DNA of 64,000 nucleotides from NCBI RefSeq assembly GCF_037892425.1, contig NZ_JBBKTT010000001.1:3782001-3846000 (forward strand), read 5' to 3'. Below the pieces are notes generated by a model. That model saw nothing but the letters and a program-made list of their open reading frames with translations. It was not told the origin of the DNA and ran no database searches. This stretch comes from Lacibacter sp. H375 (lineage in GTDB: Bacteria; Bacteroidota; Bacteroidia; Chitinophagales; Chitinophagaceae). The translations under genes were made by a program, and so were the position numbers. Shown here piece by piece: positions 9,945-20,700 of the stretch; positions within the stretch are counted from its first letter, which is position 1, and each line of letters starts with the position of its first letter.

Positions 9945-12900
9945 ATGAATTTAAAAAATCAAGCACGCTCCTGCGTGCTGTTGTTGCTGTCATTTGTATT
10001 TATCTCTACGTCCTTTTCACAAAACACATTTAAAGTTTCGGGTAAAGTAACCGATGATGCAGGGAGAGCTGTTTCCGGTGCCAGTGTTTTAGTGAAAGGA
10101 ACTACAATCGGTACTACTACTAGTCTTGATGGAGGGTTTGAGTTAAATGCTCCTTCAGGTAAATCGGTACTGGTTATTTCCTCAGTTGGTTTTGCCGATC
10201 AGGAAATCGATATTAATAACCGGTCAACAATTACTGTATCGTTAGTAACCGGAGCATCAAATCTTGAAGATGTGGTAGTGGTAGGTTACGGAACCCGAAA
10301 AAAGAGTGATGTAACGGGCTCTGTTGCTGGTATAAACCAGAAAGAAATCAGGTCTCGCCCGGTAGACAATGCTTTAATGGCTATGCAAGGTAAAGTTGCC
10401 GGTGTTGATATTACTTCAAACGAAAGGCCGGGTCAAGTAGGTAGTATCAATATTCGTGGCGTTCGTTCGCTTACAGCATCTAATACACCGCTTTTTGTTG
10501 TTGATGGTATCCCATTAACAACCGGGGGTATTGATTACATTAATCCAAACGACATTGAATCAATTGACGTTTTAAAAGATGCATCAGCTACTGCAATTTT
10601 TGGATCGAGAGGCGCCAATGGGGTTGTTATCGTTACAACTAAACAGGGTAAAGTTGGTAAAGTGCAAGTGAATCTTTACAACTCAGTTACTTTCGAAACA
10701 ATCAGAGATTGGGCTCCAATCATGTCAGCGTCGGAATACATTGATTTTCGCCGCTGGGCCGTATATTACAGTAACCCGGCAGTGCGCCCTAGAGGTGATG
10801 CGCCCACAATTGCCAATGACAGGGATATTTTCCTCGCCACAGCTGATCCGACAGCCTGGAAAAATATTAGCAAAGGCTGGGCTTCAGGCACATGGGATGG
10901 TTCAAAAGTGGGTAACACCGATTGGACAGGGTTAGTATCACAAACTGGTATTACAACTGATAATACCATTAGTGTTAGTGGTGGTACAAAAAATATAAAG
11001 GCGTATGGTTCATTCGGGTATTTGAATAATAAGGGTACTTCTCTTGGCCAAAAATTTACAAGGTATTCAGCAAAAACAAGCGTGGATATACAAGCTACTG
11101 ACTGGTTTAACATGGGAGCCAGTATGAATGTTACTTACGGAATCCAGGAGTTTGGTCAGTCCAATCTCATCATTGGTTCATTTGTTGGAACACCTGCTAC
11201 AAGTATCTATGGTTCGGCCAGGGGATTGTTTAAGTGGGCACAACCATATGATTCGGCAGGAAACAGAATTCTTTACCCCGGAGGAGATGTGGCAATAAAA
11301 ACAGTTGTGGGTGAACAGAATTTTACACAAGATCAGAGAGCTACATTACGTGCTTTCGGAAGCCTTCATGCACAACTTGATTTCGGAAAAATTCATCCAG
11401 TTTTGAAAGGATTAAAATACCGTCTGAACTTTGGCCCTGATTTCTCAAGCTATACAAATGGCGTTTACATTGATGGCCAGTCTGCAGCCAGCAGTGGTAT
11501 TAACGGAGCTTCTTTGCAGGAATCCAAGACATATTCGTGGACATTGGATAATCTTGTTTACTACGATAAAGAAATTAAGAAACACAGTTTTGGTCTAACG
11601 CTATTGCAAAGTGCTACTAAGTTTCATGCTAATCCTGTAAATCGTATTACAGGTACAGGCATACCTTTTGCAAGCCAAAAATGGAATGCACTCCACAACG
11701 GAGTACTTCCAGCTACTAATTTAACTGTTGCTCAAACTTCAGATTTGATCGAGCGTCAGTTAGTGAGTTACATGGCTCGTTTAAATTATGGATTTGACGA
11801 TAAATATTTATTGACTGTTTCTGTACGTTCAGATGGAGCATCACAGCTTGCGGAAGGAAATAAATTTGACCTGTTCCCAAGTGCTGCAGTGGCATGGAGA
11901 ATCAACAGAGAAAACTTTATGCAAAATGTTGGCTGGTTGAATGATTTAAAACTTCGTGTAGGGGTGGGTGTTACAGGTAACTCAGCAATTGATGCTTATA
12001 AAACAAAAGGTAGAACATCGCCTTTCTTTTATCCAGTAGGAGGTGCTGTTAATGCTGCCTCGCTTCCTGTTGTAGAGTTTGCAAACAAAGATCTTCGTTG
12101 GGAAAAAACAACCCAATATAATCTGGGTCTTGATTTCTCAATATTCAAAAGCAGAATTTCAGGTGTGATTGATGCTTACACTTCACAAACCAAAGATCTG
12201 TTAATGGCCCGTTTGATACCCAGCGTTACAGGTTATACAACAACATTTCAAAACGTAGGAGAAACGGCAAACAAGGGTGTTGACATTAACATCAATACAG
12301 TTAACATTACTACCAAAAACTTTCAATGGACAAGCAATATAAATGCTTCATGGCAAAAGGATAAAATTGTTACCCTCGCAAATGGTAAACAAGATGACAT
12401 CAATAATAACTGGTTTATTGGCCAACCAAATGGGGTAATTTATGGCTTTGAATCAAATGGTATGTGGCAATATGCCGATACAGGAACAATGCGCAAGTTT
12501 GGTCTTAACGGTAACACATTTACTCCGGGTCAGGTAAGACCCATTGACCAGAATGGCGATAACAAAATAGATGCCAACAACGATCGTACAATTATTGGTC
12601 ACACAAGACCCCGTTGGATAGTTGGTATGACAAACAGTTTCACCTATAAAAACTTTGAGTTGTCAATCTTTATTTACGGTCGTCTCAATTATTGGTTTAG
12701 TACAGGTGGTGAAGCTCAAACTGCACGTGGCAATCAACGTCAGATCGACTACTGGACAGAAAATAACCAGGATGCGGAATATCAGAAGCCATTCTATTCT
12801 GTTGGTTCTGGTGATAATTATTCTGCTTCACTGGGCTACAAAAAAGCATCGTTTTTGAAAATCAGGAACATTTCTGCTGCATATAACGTTCCGGCAAAAC

Positions 12901-13052
12901 TCCTGACTAATCTGCACATGTCAAGTCTTCGTGTTTATTTCCAGGCAGCAAACCCCGGTATGCTGTTTTCGCAAATCAAATTCATGGACATGGATGCAGT
13001 ATCAATGTTCTCAAACCGTGGTTATACTTTTGGAGTTAACGTAGGATTCTAA
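9945..13052 (+). CDS. SusC-like TonB-dependent outer-membrane glycan transporter (pair 1)
   Basis: Beta-barrel importer of about 1035 residues that takes oligosaccharides across the outer membrane using TonB energy, with the SusD partner as lid. The ATG at 9945 is chosen because it begins a normal signal peptide (M-N-L-K-N-Q, hydrophobic core, S-F-S-Q). A carboxypeptidase-regulatory-like domain follows (about 25-105: V-S-G-K-V-T-D ... G-T-T-I-G-T-T-T), then the TonB box and plug start D-V-V-V-V-G-Y-G-T, the plug signature V-D-G-I-P and D-A-S-A-T-A-I-F-G-S-R-G-A-N-G-V, and the barrel ending in aromatic Phe (G-V-N-V-G-F). Its SusD partner starts 60 bp later. It is the first gene after the divergent promoter region. 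Which oligosaccharide it carries cannot be read from sequence. Confidence 0.95.
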   Translation: MNLKNQARSCVLLLLSFVFISTSFSQNTFKVSGKVTDDAGRAVSGASVLVKGTTIGTTTSLDGGFELNAPSGKSVLVISSVGFADQEIDINNRSTITVSLVTGASNLEDVVVVGYGTRKKSDVTGSVAGINQKEIRSRPVDNALMAMQGKVAGVDITSNERPGQVGSINIRGVRSLTASNTPLFVVDGIPLTTGGIDYINPNDIESIDVLKDASATAIFGSRGANGVVIVTTKQGKVGKVQVNLYNSVTFETIRDWAPIMSASEYIDFRRWAVYYSNPAVRPRGDAPTIANDRDIFLATADPTAWKNISKGWASGTWDGSKVGNTDWTGLVSQTGITTDNTISVSGGTKNIKAYGSFGYLNNKGTSLGQKFTRYSAKTSVDIQATDWFNMGASMNVTYGIQEFGQSNLIIGSFVGTPATSIYGSARGLFKWAQPYDSAGNRILYPGGDVAIKTVVGEQNFTQDQRATLRAFGSLHAQLDFGKIHPVLKGLKYRLNFGPDFSSYTNGVYIDGQSAASSGINGASLQESKTYSWTLDNLVYYDKEIKKHSFGLTLLQSATKFHANPVNRITGTGIPFASQKWNALHNGVLPATNLTVAQTSDLIERQLVSYMARLNYGFDDKYLLTVSVRSDGASQLAEGNKFDLFPSAAVAWRINRENFMQNVGWLNDLKLRVGVGVTGNSAIDAYKTKGRTSPFFYPVGGAVNAASLPVVEFANKDLRWEKTTQYNLGLDFSIFKSRISGVIDAYTSQTKDLLMARLIPSVTGYTTTFQNVGETANKGVDININTVNITTKNFQWTSNINASWQKDKIVTLANGKQDDINNNWFIGQPNGVIYGFESNGMWQYADTGTMRKFGLNGNTFTPGQVRPIDQNGDNKIDANNDRTIIGHTRPRWIVGMTNSFTYKNFELSIFIYGRLNYWFSTGGEAQTARGNQRQIDYWTENNQDAEYQKPFYSVGSGDNYSASLGYKKASFLKIRNISAAYNVPAKLLTNLHMSSLRVYFQAANPGMLFSQIKFMDMDAVSMFSNRGYTFGVNVGF

Positions 13053-13111
13053 ATTGATTATTACTTGTTGGTATACTTTTAAGATAAGGATCAACAATAA
13101 AAAAATAAAAG

Positions 13112-15064
13112 ATGAAAAATAAAATAATTAAAATAAGCATTGTTGCCATCCTTGCAGTGATGGTTACTTCGTGTAAAAAAACATTTTTGGACGAGAATCT
13201 TCAAACCATAAGGGATCTGGAGTATTATAAAACAGATGCCGGAATTCAGCAGTTGGTTTATGGAGCCTATCACCAGGTATTTGCTACACCTTTTAATGGC
13301 GAAATGGCATTTTCAAATATGTGCTATGGCGTGGATGAATTTCGTGTAGGTGGCGATCCTTCAAACGGAATGTATAATTCTTATGGCAATACGTTTGGAT
13401 CATTTATTACACCGAATAATGGAAATACGGTAGCAGCAAACGCACAATGGGATAATTTATACATTGGTATCGGGCATGCTAACATGATCATTGAAAATGC
13501 AACTGCCAGTGCATCTACTGCCGATGCCATTAAGAAAACAGCCTTAGGTGAAGGCTATTTTTTACGTGCCTATAATTATTTGAGATTGGTTAGCCAGTAT
13601 GGTGCAGTGCCGTTAAAAACTAAATCAAGTACTTCCGTTGAACTTGAATTTACACGTGCCACTCCAAAGGAAGTTTATGATTTGATTATTGCTGATTTTA
13701 CACAAGCTTATAATCTCTTAGGCAATGCAGGTTCTCCTGCCAAAATAACCAAAGATGCTGCAGCTCACTTCCTGGCAAAAGCTTATTTGAGCCGAAGCAG
13801 TGAAATTAATGATTCATGGAACTCTTCAACAAAAGCTGCTGACTTAGCTGCAATCGGGCCATTATGCGATGCGGTTATTGCTAACCATTCATTAGCTCCC
13901 AACTTTGGTGATTTGTGGCGCTATACCGCACCTAACGGTGCCAATGAAAACCTCAGGGAAATCATTTTATCTGCACAGTTTACCTCAGACCTATCTGCAA
14001 GCGGTTCAAATACACAGCATTTATATTTTGTTTCACGCTATGAAGATATAACTCAAATGCAAAGGGATCTTAGTGGCGACCGTCCGTTCAGCCGTCTGGC
14101 ACCAACCCATTTTATGTACAGGGTCTATGATATGCAAAACGACTCAAGGTTTTGGAAATCATTCAGAACAAAACACAAGGTTAATGCAGCGGCACCAACG
14201 GCCCCATATGTACAGGGTGATTTAGGAATTATGTATGTGATCAATCAACCTGGAGACACACGGTTTTCTGCGAACCTGTTAAATAATTCGGTGATCTATA
14301 GCGGAACCAATAAAACAATACCCCATGTTTATATTGCATATCGAAATGGACAGACAAATGACATTGGATGGAACGATACCCGCAAATTTCCATCACTAAG
14401 TAAGTTTATGGATGGGTCACGCACAGCAGGTTTTAACGATGTAAGAGGACTTCGTGATATTACACTTGCCCGTTCTGCTGAGACTTACTTAATTGCTGCG
14501 GAAGCAAAAATCAGGTTGGCAAAGTCAGGTACAGGATCTTATGCAGACGCCTTGCCATATATCAATACTGTAAGAGCCAGGGCTCAATATCAATCAGGTG
14601 AAAACCGTTCTGTTTATTATGATGGAGGTGCTGCACCAAGCAGTGCCCCTCAATCGATACCACCTTCTTTTTTCCCTGAGAATTCTTATTACGAATCAAA
14701 TAATATTCCCGTAACAACTGCGGCTTCTGCAAGTTTAGCCGTTACTAACATTGCAACCTTACCGGCAAGTGATGAGTACATTATTAATGTGCTTGGCTAT
14801 TCATCTACCTACGACCGGATGTTATGTTTCTTGCTGAATGAAAGATCGAGAGAACTTGCTGGTGAGTATTTGCGCTGGCAGGATCTGTCACGCACCAAAA
14901 CATTGATAGCCCGTGCCAAGGCATTTAATCCTGATGCTGCACCCAACATTCAAGACCGTCATTTACTGAGGCCAATACCTCAGACATTCCTTGATGGTAT
15001 TCAAATGAACGGTGTGGCCTTAACCGGAACACAAAAACAAGCAATGCAAAACCCAGGGTATTAA
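13112..15064 (+). CDS. SusD/RagB-like surface glycan-binding lipoprotein (pair 1)
   Basis: Outer-membrane lipoprotein of 650 residues, partner and lid of the preceding SusC. The export signal ends in a lipobox with Cys21 (V-T-S-C-K-K), followed by the usual N-terminal helix pair and TPR-like helices of the SusD family; R-A-Y-N-Y-L-R-L-V near residue 150 and the C-terminal E-R-S-R-E-L-A-G-E-Y-L-R-W-Q-D-L segment are family hallmarks. It is longer than a typical SusD of 500-580 residues because of insertions in the binding region, including a Ser/Pro-rich loop near residue 510. Transcription very likely ends at the hairpin 16 bp downstream, making SusC/SusD pair 1 a two-gene unit. Confidence 0.95.
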   Translation: MKNKIIKISIVAILAVMVTSCKKTFLDENLQTIRDLEYYKTDAGIQQLVYGAYHQVFATPFNGEMAFSNMCYGVDEFRVGGDPSNGMYNSYGNTFGSFITPNNGNTVAANAQWDNLYIGIGHANMIIENATASASTADAIKKTALGEGYFLRAYNYLRLVSQYGAVPLKTKSSTSVELEFTRATPKEVYDLIIADFTQAYNLLGNAGSPAKITKDAAAHFLAKAYLSRSSEINDSWNSSTKAADLAAIGPLCDAVIANHSLAPNFGDLWRYTAPNGANENLREIILSAQFTSDLSASGSNTQHLYFVSRYEDITQMQRDLSGDRPFSRLAPTHFMYRVYDMQNDSRFWKSFRTKHKVNAAAPTAPYVQGDLGIMYVINQPGDTRFSANLLNNSVIYSGTNKTIPHVYIAYRNGQTNDIGWNDTRKFPSLSKFMDGSRTAGFNDVRGLRDITLARSAETYLIAAEAKIRLAKSGTGSYADALPYINTVRARAQYQSGENRSVYYDGGAAPSSAPQSIPPSFFPENSYYESNNIPVTTAASASLAVTNIATLPASDEYIINVLGYSSTYDRMLCFLLNERSRELAGEYLRWQDLSRTKTLIARAKAFNPDAAPNIQDRHLLRPIPQTFLDGIQMNGVALTGTQKQAMQNPGY

Positions 15065-15080
15065 TTATTTTTCATATTTA

Positions 15081-15112
15081 AAAAAAGCTGCTCAGTGAGC
15101 AGCTTTTTTTTT
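15081..15112 (+). terminator. intrinsic terminator after SusC/SusD pair 1
   Basis: The hairpin has a 12-bp stem, AAAAAAGCTGCT pairing with AGCAGCTTTTTT, a CAGTG loop and a run of nine T. It begins 16 bp after the SusD stop. The A-tract on the 5' side would let it work in both directions. This is the clearest terminator in the window. Confidence 0.9.
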
Positions 15113-15441
15113 GCACGGAATTTACGGCATCGATTGCGTAAATGCTACTGCTTTTCAGGATGGCACATGACGGTTGACTGTTATTCCTACGCTAATTTAG
15201 TATCGTTAATAATAACATCGATTGCTGTTCGATGTGTTAACACAAATATTGATTGCTAAACGAAAAGATTGCTGCTGTATGACCTCTACAATTAAACTTG
15301 CTGCTGTATATCGTCATTTCAGACACCAGTTTCCATCCTGCAGCGCTCTACAACGGTTTCTTTCGAACAATCGATTTCTCCTTTATATCAATTCCGAAAT
15401 TCTGTATTTATCAAACGAAATAAGAAATGATCTGTAGTAAT
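15113..15441 (+). promoter_or_regulatory. upstream region of the FAS1/SusC/SusD operon with inverted repeat
   Basis: About 330 bp without a convincing gene, between the terminator and the first FAS1 gene; short frames here have poor starts. It must hold the promoter of the long uptake operon. Seen in it: the 12-mer CGATTGCGTAAA (15131-15142), identical to one at 9839-9850 upstream of SusC 1; and the perfect 7-bp inverted repeat ACATCGA/TCGATGT with a 7-bp spacer (15215-15235), a good size for a dimeric regulator site. I find no full match to TAnnTTTG at the expected place. Confidence 0.45.
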
Positions 15442-17679
15442 ATGTCTAAGAAAATAGCACAGGTATTCTTTTTTTTGGCGACGATGACGTCGTTCTTTGC
15501 CTGCCAGAAAAAATTCGACAAATTTTATGAGCGTCCTGATACGCTGGAACAGCCAATCTACCAGCAGTTGCAGGCAAAAGGAAAGTTTGGTCAATTCCTG
15601 AAGTTGATCGACAAAGCAGGGTATAAGCAAACGCTTTCCACTGCAGGTTTCTGGACACTTTTTGCACCACATGATTCTGCTGTCACCGTTTACCTTACGC
15701 AAAACAGTATTGCAAATGTTGATGCAATTGATTCGGCTTCGGCAAGAAAAATTGTAACATACTGCCTGGTGTACAATGCGTTTAAGCAAGAACGTATATC
15801 CGACTTCCAGAGCAATCTTGGCTGGGTTGAGAATGCAGCATTTAAACGCCGTACAGCAAACTACACAGGTGTTTATGATGCCGTAAACCTAACTGGACAA
15901 AGCATAAAAGCGATCGCATCAAATCGAAATAATACAGGAACATTTTTTTATGTTGATGCAGATAATAACAATAAGCATATCCCTATTTTCGAAACAGGGT
16001 TTATGACAGGTAAAACCTTAACAGCAACTGACTATAATTATTTCTACCCAACTTCAACTTATACTGGTTTTAATGTTGCTGAAGCAAAAGTGGTGGAAAA
16101 GGATATTCCCGCTGAAAATGGAGTTATTCACGTTGTTGACAGGGTGATCACCTCATTGCCAAGCCTCGATCAATACATTGGCAGTAATCCTAAATACAGT
16201 GAGTTTAAAAAATTAATGGACAGGTTTCTTGTAGCCTATGTATTAAATCAAACCGTATCCCAGAACTATAAAAATATTTACGGAACCTCTACTGATATCT
16301 ACACAAAAGTGTTTGTTCCCAACATTGCTTTTTCTCCAAATAACGAGAATTTCCTGAAGCAGCAAGATAACGATGCTCAGTCTGATACCTATACCATGTT
16401 TGTGCCAGAGAATGCGGCTCTTCTGAATTATATTAATACAGTACTGTTAGAACATTACCCAAGTGTAGAATCGTTGCCTGTTAATATTATTTATGATTTT
16501 ATGAATGCGCATATGTGGCGCACCGCAGTATGGCCTTCCAAATTTGCAACTACGTTTAACTCGGTTGGTGAAGAAGCAAGGTTTAATGCACAAACTGATG
16601 TTACTGATAAAAAGGTTTTGAGTAATGGTATCTTCTACGGTACAAACAAAGTGCAGGATGCAAATGTGTTCACGAGTGTATATGGAAAGGCTTACCTAAA
16701 CCCGGCATATTCAATGATGACAGGGTTATTAAATCTTGATTTGAAATTCCAGATTTCGAATATTTATCAGAAATACACATTGTTTCTTATTAGCAATGCG
16801 GCTCTCAATGCAGCAGGCTATACCGCCGATGCTACAGTGAGTAATAACGTAAATGAGCAATGGCGTTATACACCACCTAATGGAGGTGCTGCCATAGTTG
16901 GTTCATCTGCTTTGGTGCGTTTGCAACGTATTTTAAATATGCACGTAATACCGGGAAGAGATATTACTTCTGCAACAACAGCTGGTGTTGCACAGTCTTA
17001 TTCCGGTGAGTTTATTAAGTTCGATAACAACCAGGTGGTTGGTGCAGGTAATGGAGATCTTGGCACGGTGGCGAATGTTGTAAATAAGAAAACAGCCAGA
17101 AATGGAACAGTTTATTATATTGATAAGATACTTCAATTCAGTGATACCACTATTGGTAAACACATTTCAAAATTGGGTACACTGCCAACACCAGCAACCT
17201 CACCTTACAATTATTTCTGGCAATATTTAAGTAATTCACCAATATATACAGCCTCATCCGGCGAAATATTGCAGGTCGCATCCGGATCGTTCTATACTTT
17301 TTTTATACCTGATAATGCAGCCATATTAGCAGCCGTAAATGCCAATTTATTGCCCGGCACAGGAACAGCTCCTAATAAGGTTCCTCTCTTTAATCCAACA
17401 TTACCAGCCGATAGAGAGAAGGTGTCTAATTTCATTTACTATCACATTTTGAATAAGAAAAATATTGCGACAGATGGGCAGGAGAGCGGAAGCTTCGAAA
17501 CAATTTTCAAATTTCCGAATGGCGATCCTTCGAGCATTTTCGTGAATAATTCAACACCTAACACAATTATTTTGAATGATATGATGAACCGCTCTGCTAA
17601 TGTAATAGTGGCATCAAGCAATCGTTTAAGCAACAGGTGTACCATTCATCTTATTAATAACTACCTGCGTTATAATTAA
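15442..17679 (+). CDS. FAS1 (fasciclin) repeat lipoprotein, four domains
   Basis: Surface-type lipoprotein of 745 residues built from about four fasciclin-like (FAS1) domains. The ATG at 15442 is chosen over 15427 because it starts a short export signal with lipobox Cys21 (S-F-F-A-C-Q-K-K). Domain 1 (about 35-235) shows the FAS1 features F-L-K-L-I-D-K-A-G-Y, T-L-F-A-P-H-D-S-A-V and, at its end, G-V-I-H-V-V-D-R-V-I. Three weaker copies follow at about 235-415 (Y-T-M-F-V-P-E-N-A-A), 415-575 (G-T-V-Y-Y-I-D-K-I-L) and 580-745 (Y-T-F-F-I-P-D-N-A-A). FAS1 domains mediate adhesion and glycan or protein binding. It leads an operon with two SusC/SusD pairs, 4 to 25 bp before SusC 2, so a role as surface glycan-binding protein is inferred. 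No enzyme motif is visible. Confidence 0.85.
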   Translation: MSKKIAQVFFFLATMTSFFACQKKFDKFYERPDTLEQPIYQQLQAKGKFGQFLKLIDKAGYKQTLSTAGFWTLFAPHDSAVTVYLTQNSIANVDAIDSASARKIVTYCLVYNAFKQERISDFQSNLGWVENAAFKRRTANYTGVYDAVNLTGQSIKAIASNRNNTGTFFYVDADNNNKHIPIFETGFMTGKTLTATDYNYFYPTSTYTGFNVAEAKVVEKDIPAENGVIHVVDRVITSLPSLDQYIGSNPKYSEFKKLMDRFLVAYVLNQTVSQNYKNIYGTSTDIYTKVFVPNIAFSPNNENFLKQQDNDAQSDTYTMFVPENAALLNYINTVLLEHYPSVESLPVNIIYDFMNAHMWRTAVWPSKFATTFNSVGEEARFNAQTDVTDKKVLSNGIFYGTNKVQDANVFTSVYGKAYLNPAYSMMTGLLNLDLKFQISNIYQKYTLFLISNAALNAAGYTADATVSNNVNEQWRYTPPNGGAAIVGSSALVRLQRILNMHVIPGRDITSATTAGVAQSYSGEFIKFDNNQVVGAGNGDLGTVANVVNKKTARNGTVYYIDKILQFSDTTIGKHISKLGTLPTPATSPYNYFWQYLSNSPIYTASSGEILQVASGSFYTFFIPDNAAILAAVNANLLPGTGTAPNKVPLFNPTLPADREKVSNFIYYHILNKKNIATDGQESGSFETIFKFPNGDPSSIFVNNSTPNTIILNDMMNRSANVIVASSNRLSNRCTIHLINNYLRYN

Positions 17680-17704
17680 ACCAATGACCCAAACAATGCA
17701 AAGT

Positions 17705-20700
17705 ATGCGGAATAAAATTATCCTGATCTTTTCCTTTACGGCATTTCTTACCGTTCTCAGCTTCGCAGCAGTGGCGCAGGAAGTTGTTAGAGGAAAAATT
17801 ACAGACAAAGAAAACAAGCCATTGCAAGGTGTGTCGGTTTCTGAAATGGATGTTGATAACCGTATTGTAAAAGGTACGCAAACAGATATTGAAGGAAATT
17901 TTGTGTTGAAGAATGTAAATCCGAAGAACAGAATATCTCTTTCCTACATCGGTTACAAAACAATTACTCAACGTTTAAATGGAAGAACCACGCTTAATCT
18001 TTCAATGGAAGATTCGCAGGGTGATTTGGGTGAAGTGGTAATTATCGGCCGTCCGTCTACATCAAACGGCATGGTGAATATCCCGGAAAAAAATCTTACA
18101 ACTGCTGTAGCAAAGATCGCTGCTAAAGAACTGGAAGAAATGCAGGCACCAAGTATCGATCAGGCATTACAAGGTCGTTTAAGTGGTGTTGATATTACTG
18201 CATCAAGTGGTGATCCCGGTGCTGCAATGAACATCCGTATTCGTGGTGTATCATCCATTAACTCTACAGGTATTCCAATGATCGTTTTGGATGGCATGCC
18301 TTATGAAACCGAGATACCAAGTGATTTCAACTTTGGTACTGCTGATGAGCAAGGTTATGCGCAATTACTAAACATTTCTCCTGCTGATATTAAAGATATT
18401 ACTGTATTGAAAGATGCAGCTGCAACGGCTATCTGGGGTTCAAAAGCTGCAAACGGTGTATTGGTAATTACAACAAAACGAGGCAGCATTGGTAAGCCTT
18501 CTATCAACTACACATTTAAAGGTTCAGTATCATTAGTGCCAAAACCAATTCCGTTATTAAATGGTGATCAGTATTCTACATTGATCCCTGAAGCATTCAT
18601 GAACAGGATCGGTACTTCGCTTAACACAACCGTTAACCGTGAATTCAACTACGATCCAAATGATCCATACTGGTATCATAACTATAGTAACAATACAAAC
18701 TGGATCGATGCTGTTTCAAGAACAGGTTACTTGCAGGATCATACGGTGAGTTTAACTGGCGGTGGCGAAAAAGCAAAATACTTCGCATCAGTTGGTTACT
18801 TCGATCAGAAAGGTATTACCATTGGTACAGCGTTACAACGTATCAGCACCCGTATCAACCTTGATTACACAGTGTCTGAAAAAATAAAATTCTTTACCAG
18901 CTTTTCGTTCACACATTCAAACCAGTCAAGAAACTATCTCGGTTCAAATTCAGCGAGTGGCGAAGCCTCAATTCGTGGTATGGCTTATATTAAAATGCCA
19001 AACATGAGTGTGTTTGAGTATGATGCCTTAGGTAATCTTACAACGAATTATTTTTCTCCTGCAGCAAATACCCAGGGTCAATACAGCCGTATTTACAATC
19101 CGGTTGCAATGGCCGATAAAGCAAAATACTCAGTATTGGGCGACAGAGTTATTCCTCGTTTCCAGGTTGATTATGACATTGTGAAAAAAGTATTGAAGGC
19201 TACATTTGATATCCAGTTCGATATCAACAATACAAAGAACAACAGCTTCCTTCCGCAAATTGCAACAGGTCGTCCAAACACGGAGACAGTTGTAAACCGT
19301 GCTTATGATGGTGATGTTGATGCTTTCAGTGTAGGAACAAAAACAAGTCTGGTTTATACACCACAATTTAAAAGTGATAAGCATAGCGTACAGGCATACA
19401 TGAATGTTCTCACCAATGATTACACTGCGGTGTACCAGGAAGTGATGTCATCGAACACAGCATCTTCTTTGTTGGTTGATCCTTCTATTTCTTCAAGAAC
19501 GCAGAATAATGACCTCAGAGCTGTATCGGGCCAATCGCAAACACGTTCAGTGGGTGCTTTAATTGGTGCGCAATACAGCTTTATGGATAAGTACCTCTTC
19601 AACGCTACAGTTCGTGGCGATGGTAATTCACGTTTTGGTCCTAATTACAGGTATGGTGTATTCCCATCATTATCTTTTCGTTGGAGAATTTCAGGAGAAA
19701 ATTTCCTGAAAGATGTTAAAAAGATCGATGATATCAGCTTCAGAGCGAGCTATGGTATTTCGGGTGAAGCACCCCGTTATGATTACCTGTTTTATAACAC
19801 CTACACTACTTACGACTATGCATATCTTGATCAGGCAGGTATTTTTCCTTCACGTATGGAGTTAAAGAATCTGCGTTGGCAAAACCTGCACGGTACAAAC
19901 ATTGGTTACAACTTCAGTTTGTTCAAAGGCAGATTGCGTATGGATGGTGAAGTATATCGCAACAGAACAAAAGATCTGTTCTTTGATGGTTTGCAGATCG
20001 CTTCTTATACAGGGTTCAATTCATTGTTCATGAACGTTGGTACAATGGATAACCAGGGATGGGAAGTAGCTGTATGGACACAGCCTTACAAAACAAAGAA
20101 TCTGACCATTGGTTTTGATTTCAATATTTCAGGTAACCAGAATGTAATTCGTGAAATTTCTGAATTCTATCCTGCACAACGTGGCGATGTAACAAAGAAT
20201 GGAGAGTATCTCCGCCTTTTACAGATCAACAATCCTTTTGGTTCTTTTTATGGTTACAGATACAAAGGCGTTTACAAAGACAAATCATCAACCATTGCAT
20301 CTGATTCAAAAGGCAACCCCATCGTTGGGCCAAACGGACAAACGATCTACATGCGTTTCAACTATCCGCAAACCGATTATATTTTTCAACCGGGTGATGC
20401 GATGTATGAAGACATCAATAACGATGGTAACATCAACTATATGGATGTAGTATATCTCGGAAACAGTAACCCTAAACTCTCAGGTGGCTTTGGCCCGTCT
20501 ATTACATGGAAAAATCTGCGTATCACTTCTTTCTTCAGTTTCCGTTGGGGATACGATGTAATTAACGGTACAAAGATGAACACAACAAACATGTACAATT
20601 TCGATAATCAAAGCACAGCTGTGTTAAGCCGTTGGAAAAAAGAAGGCGATGTAACTGATATGCCACGTGCATTGATCGCAGGAGGTTATAACTGGCTTGG

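Noticed and set aside
15222-15437. 71-codon frame upstream of the first FAS1 gene
   Set aside because: Starts inside a candidate operator and has no motif; the region is better explained as promoter DNA.
17626-17971. Overlapping minus-strand frames at the FAS1/SusC 2 junction
   Set aside because: Antisense shadows of firmly identified genes without signals of their own.
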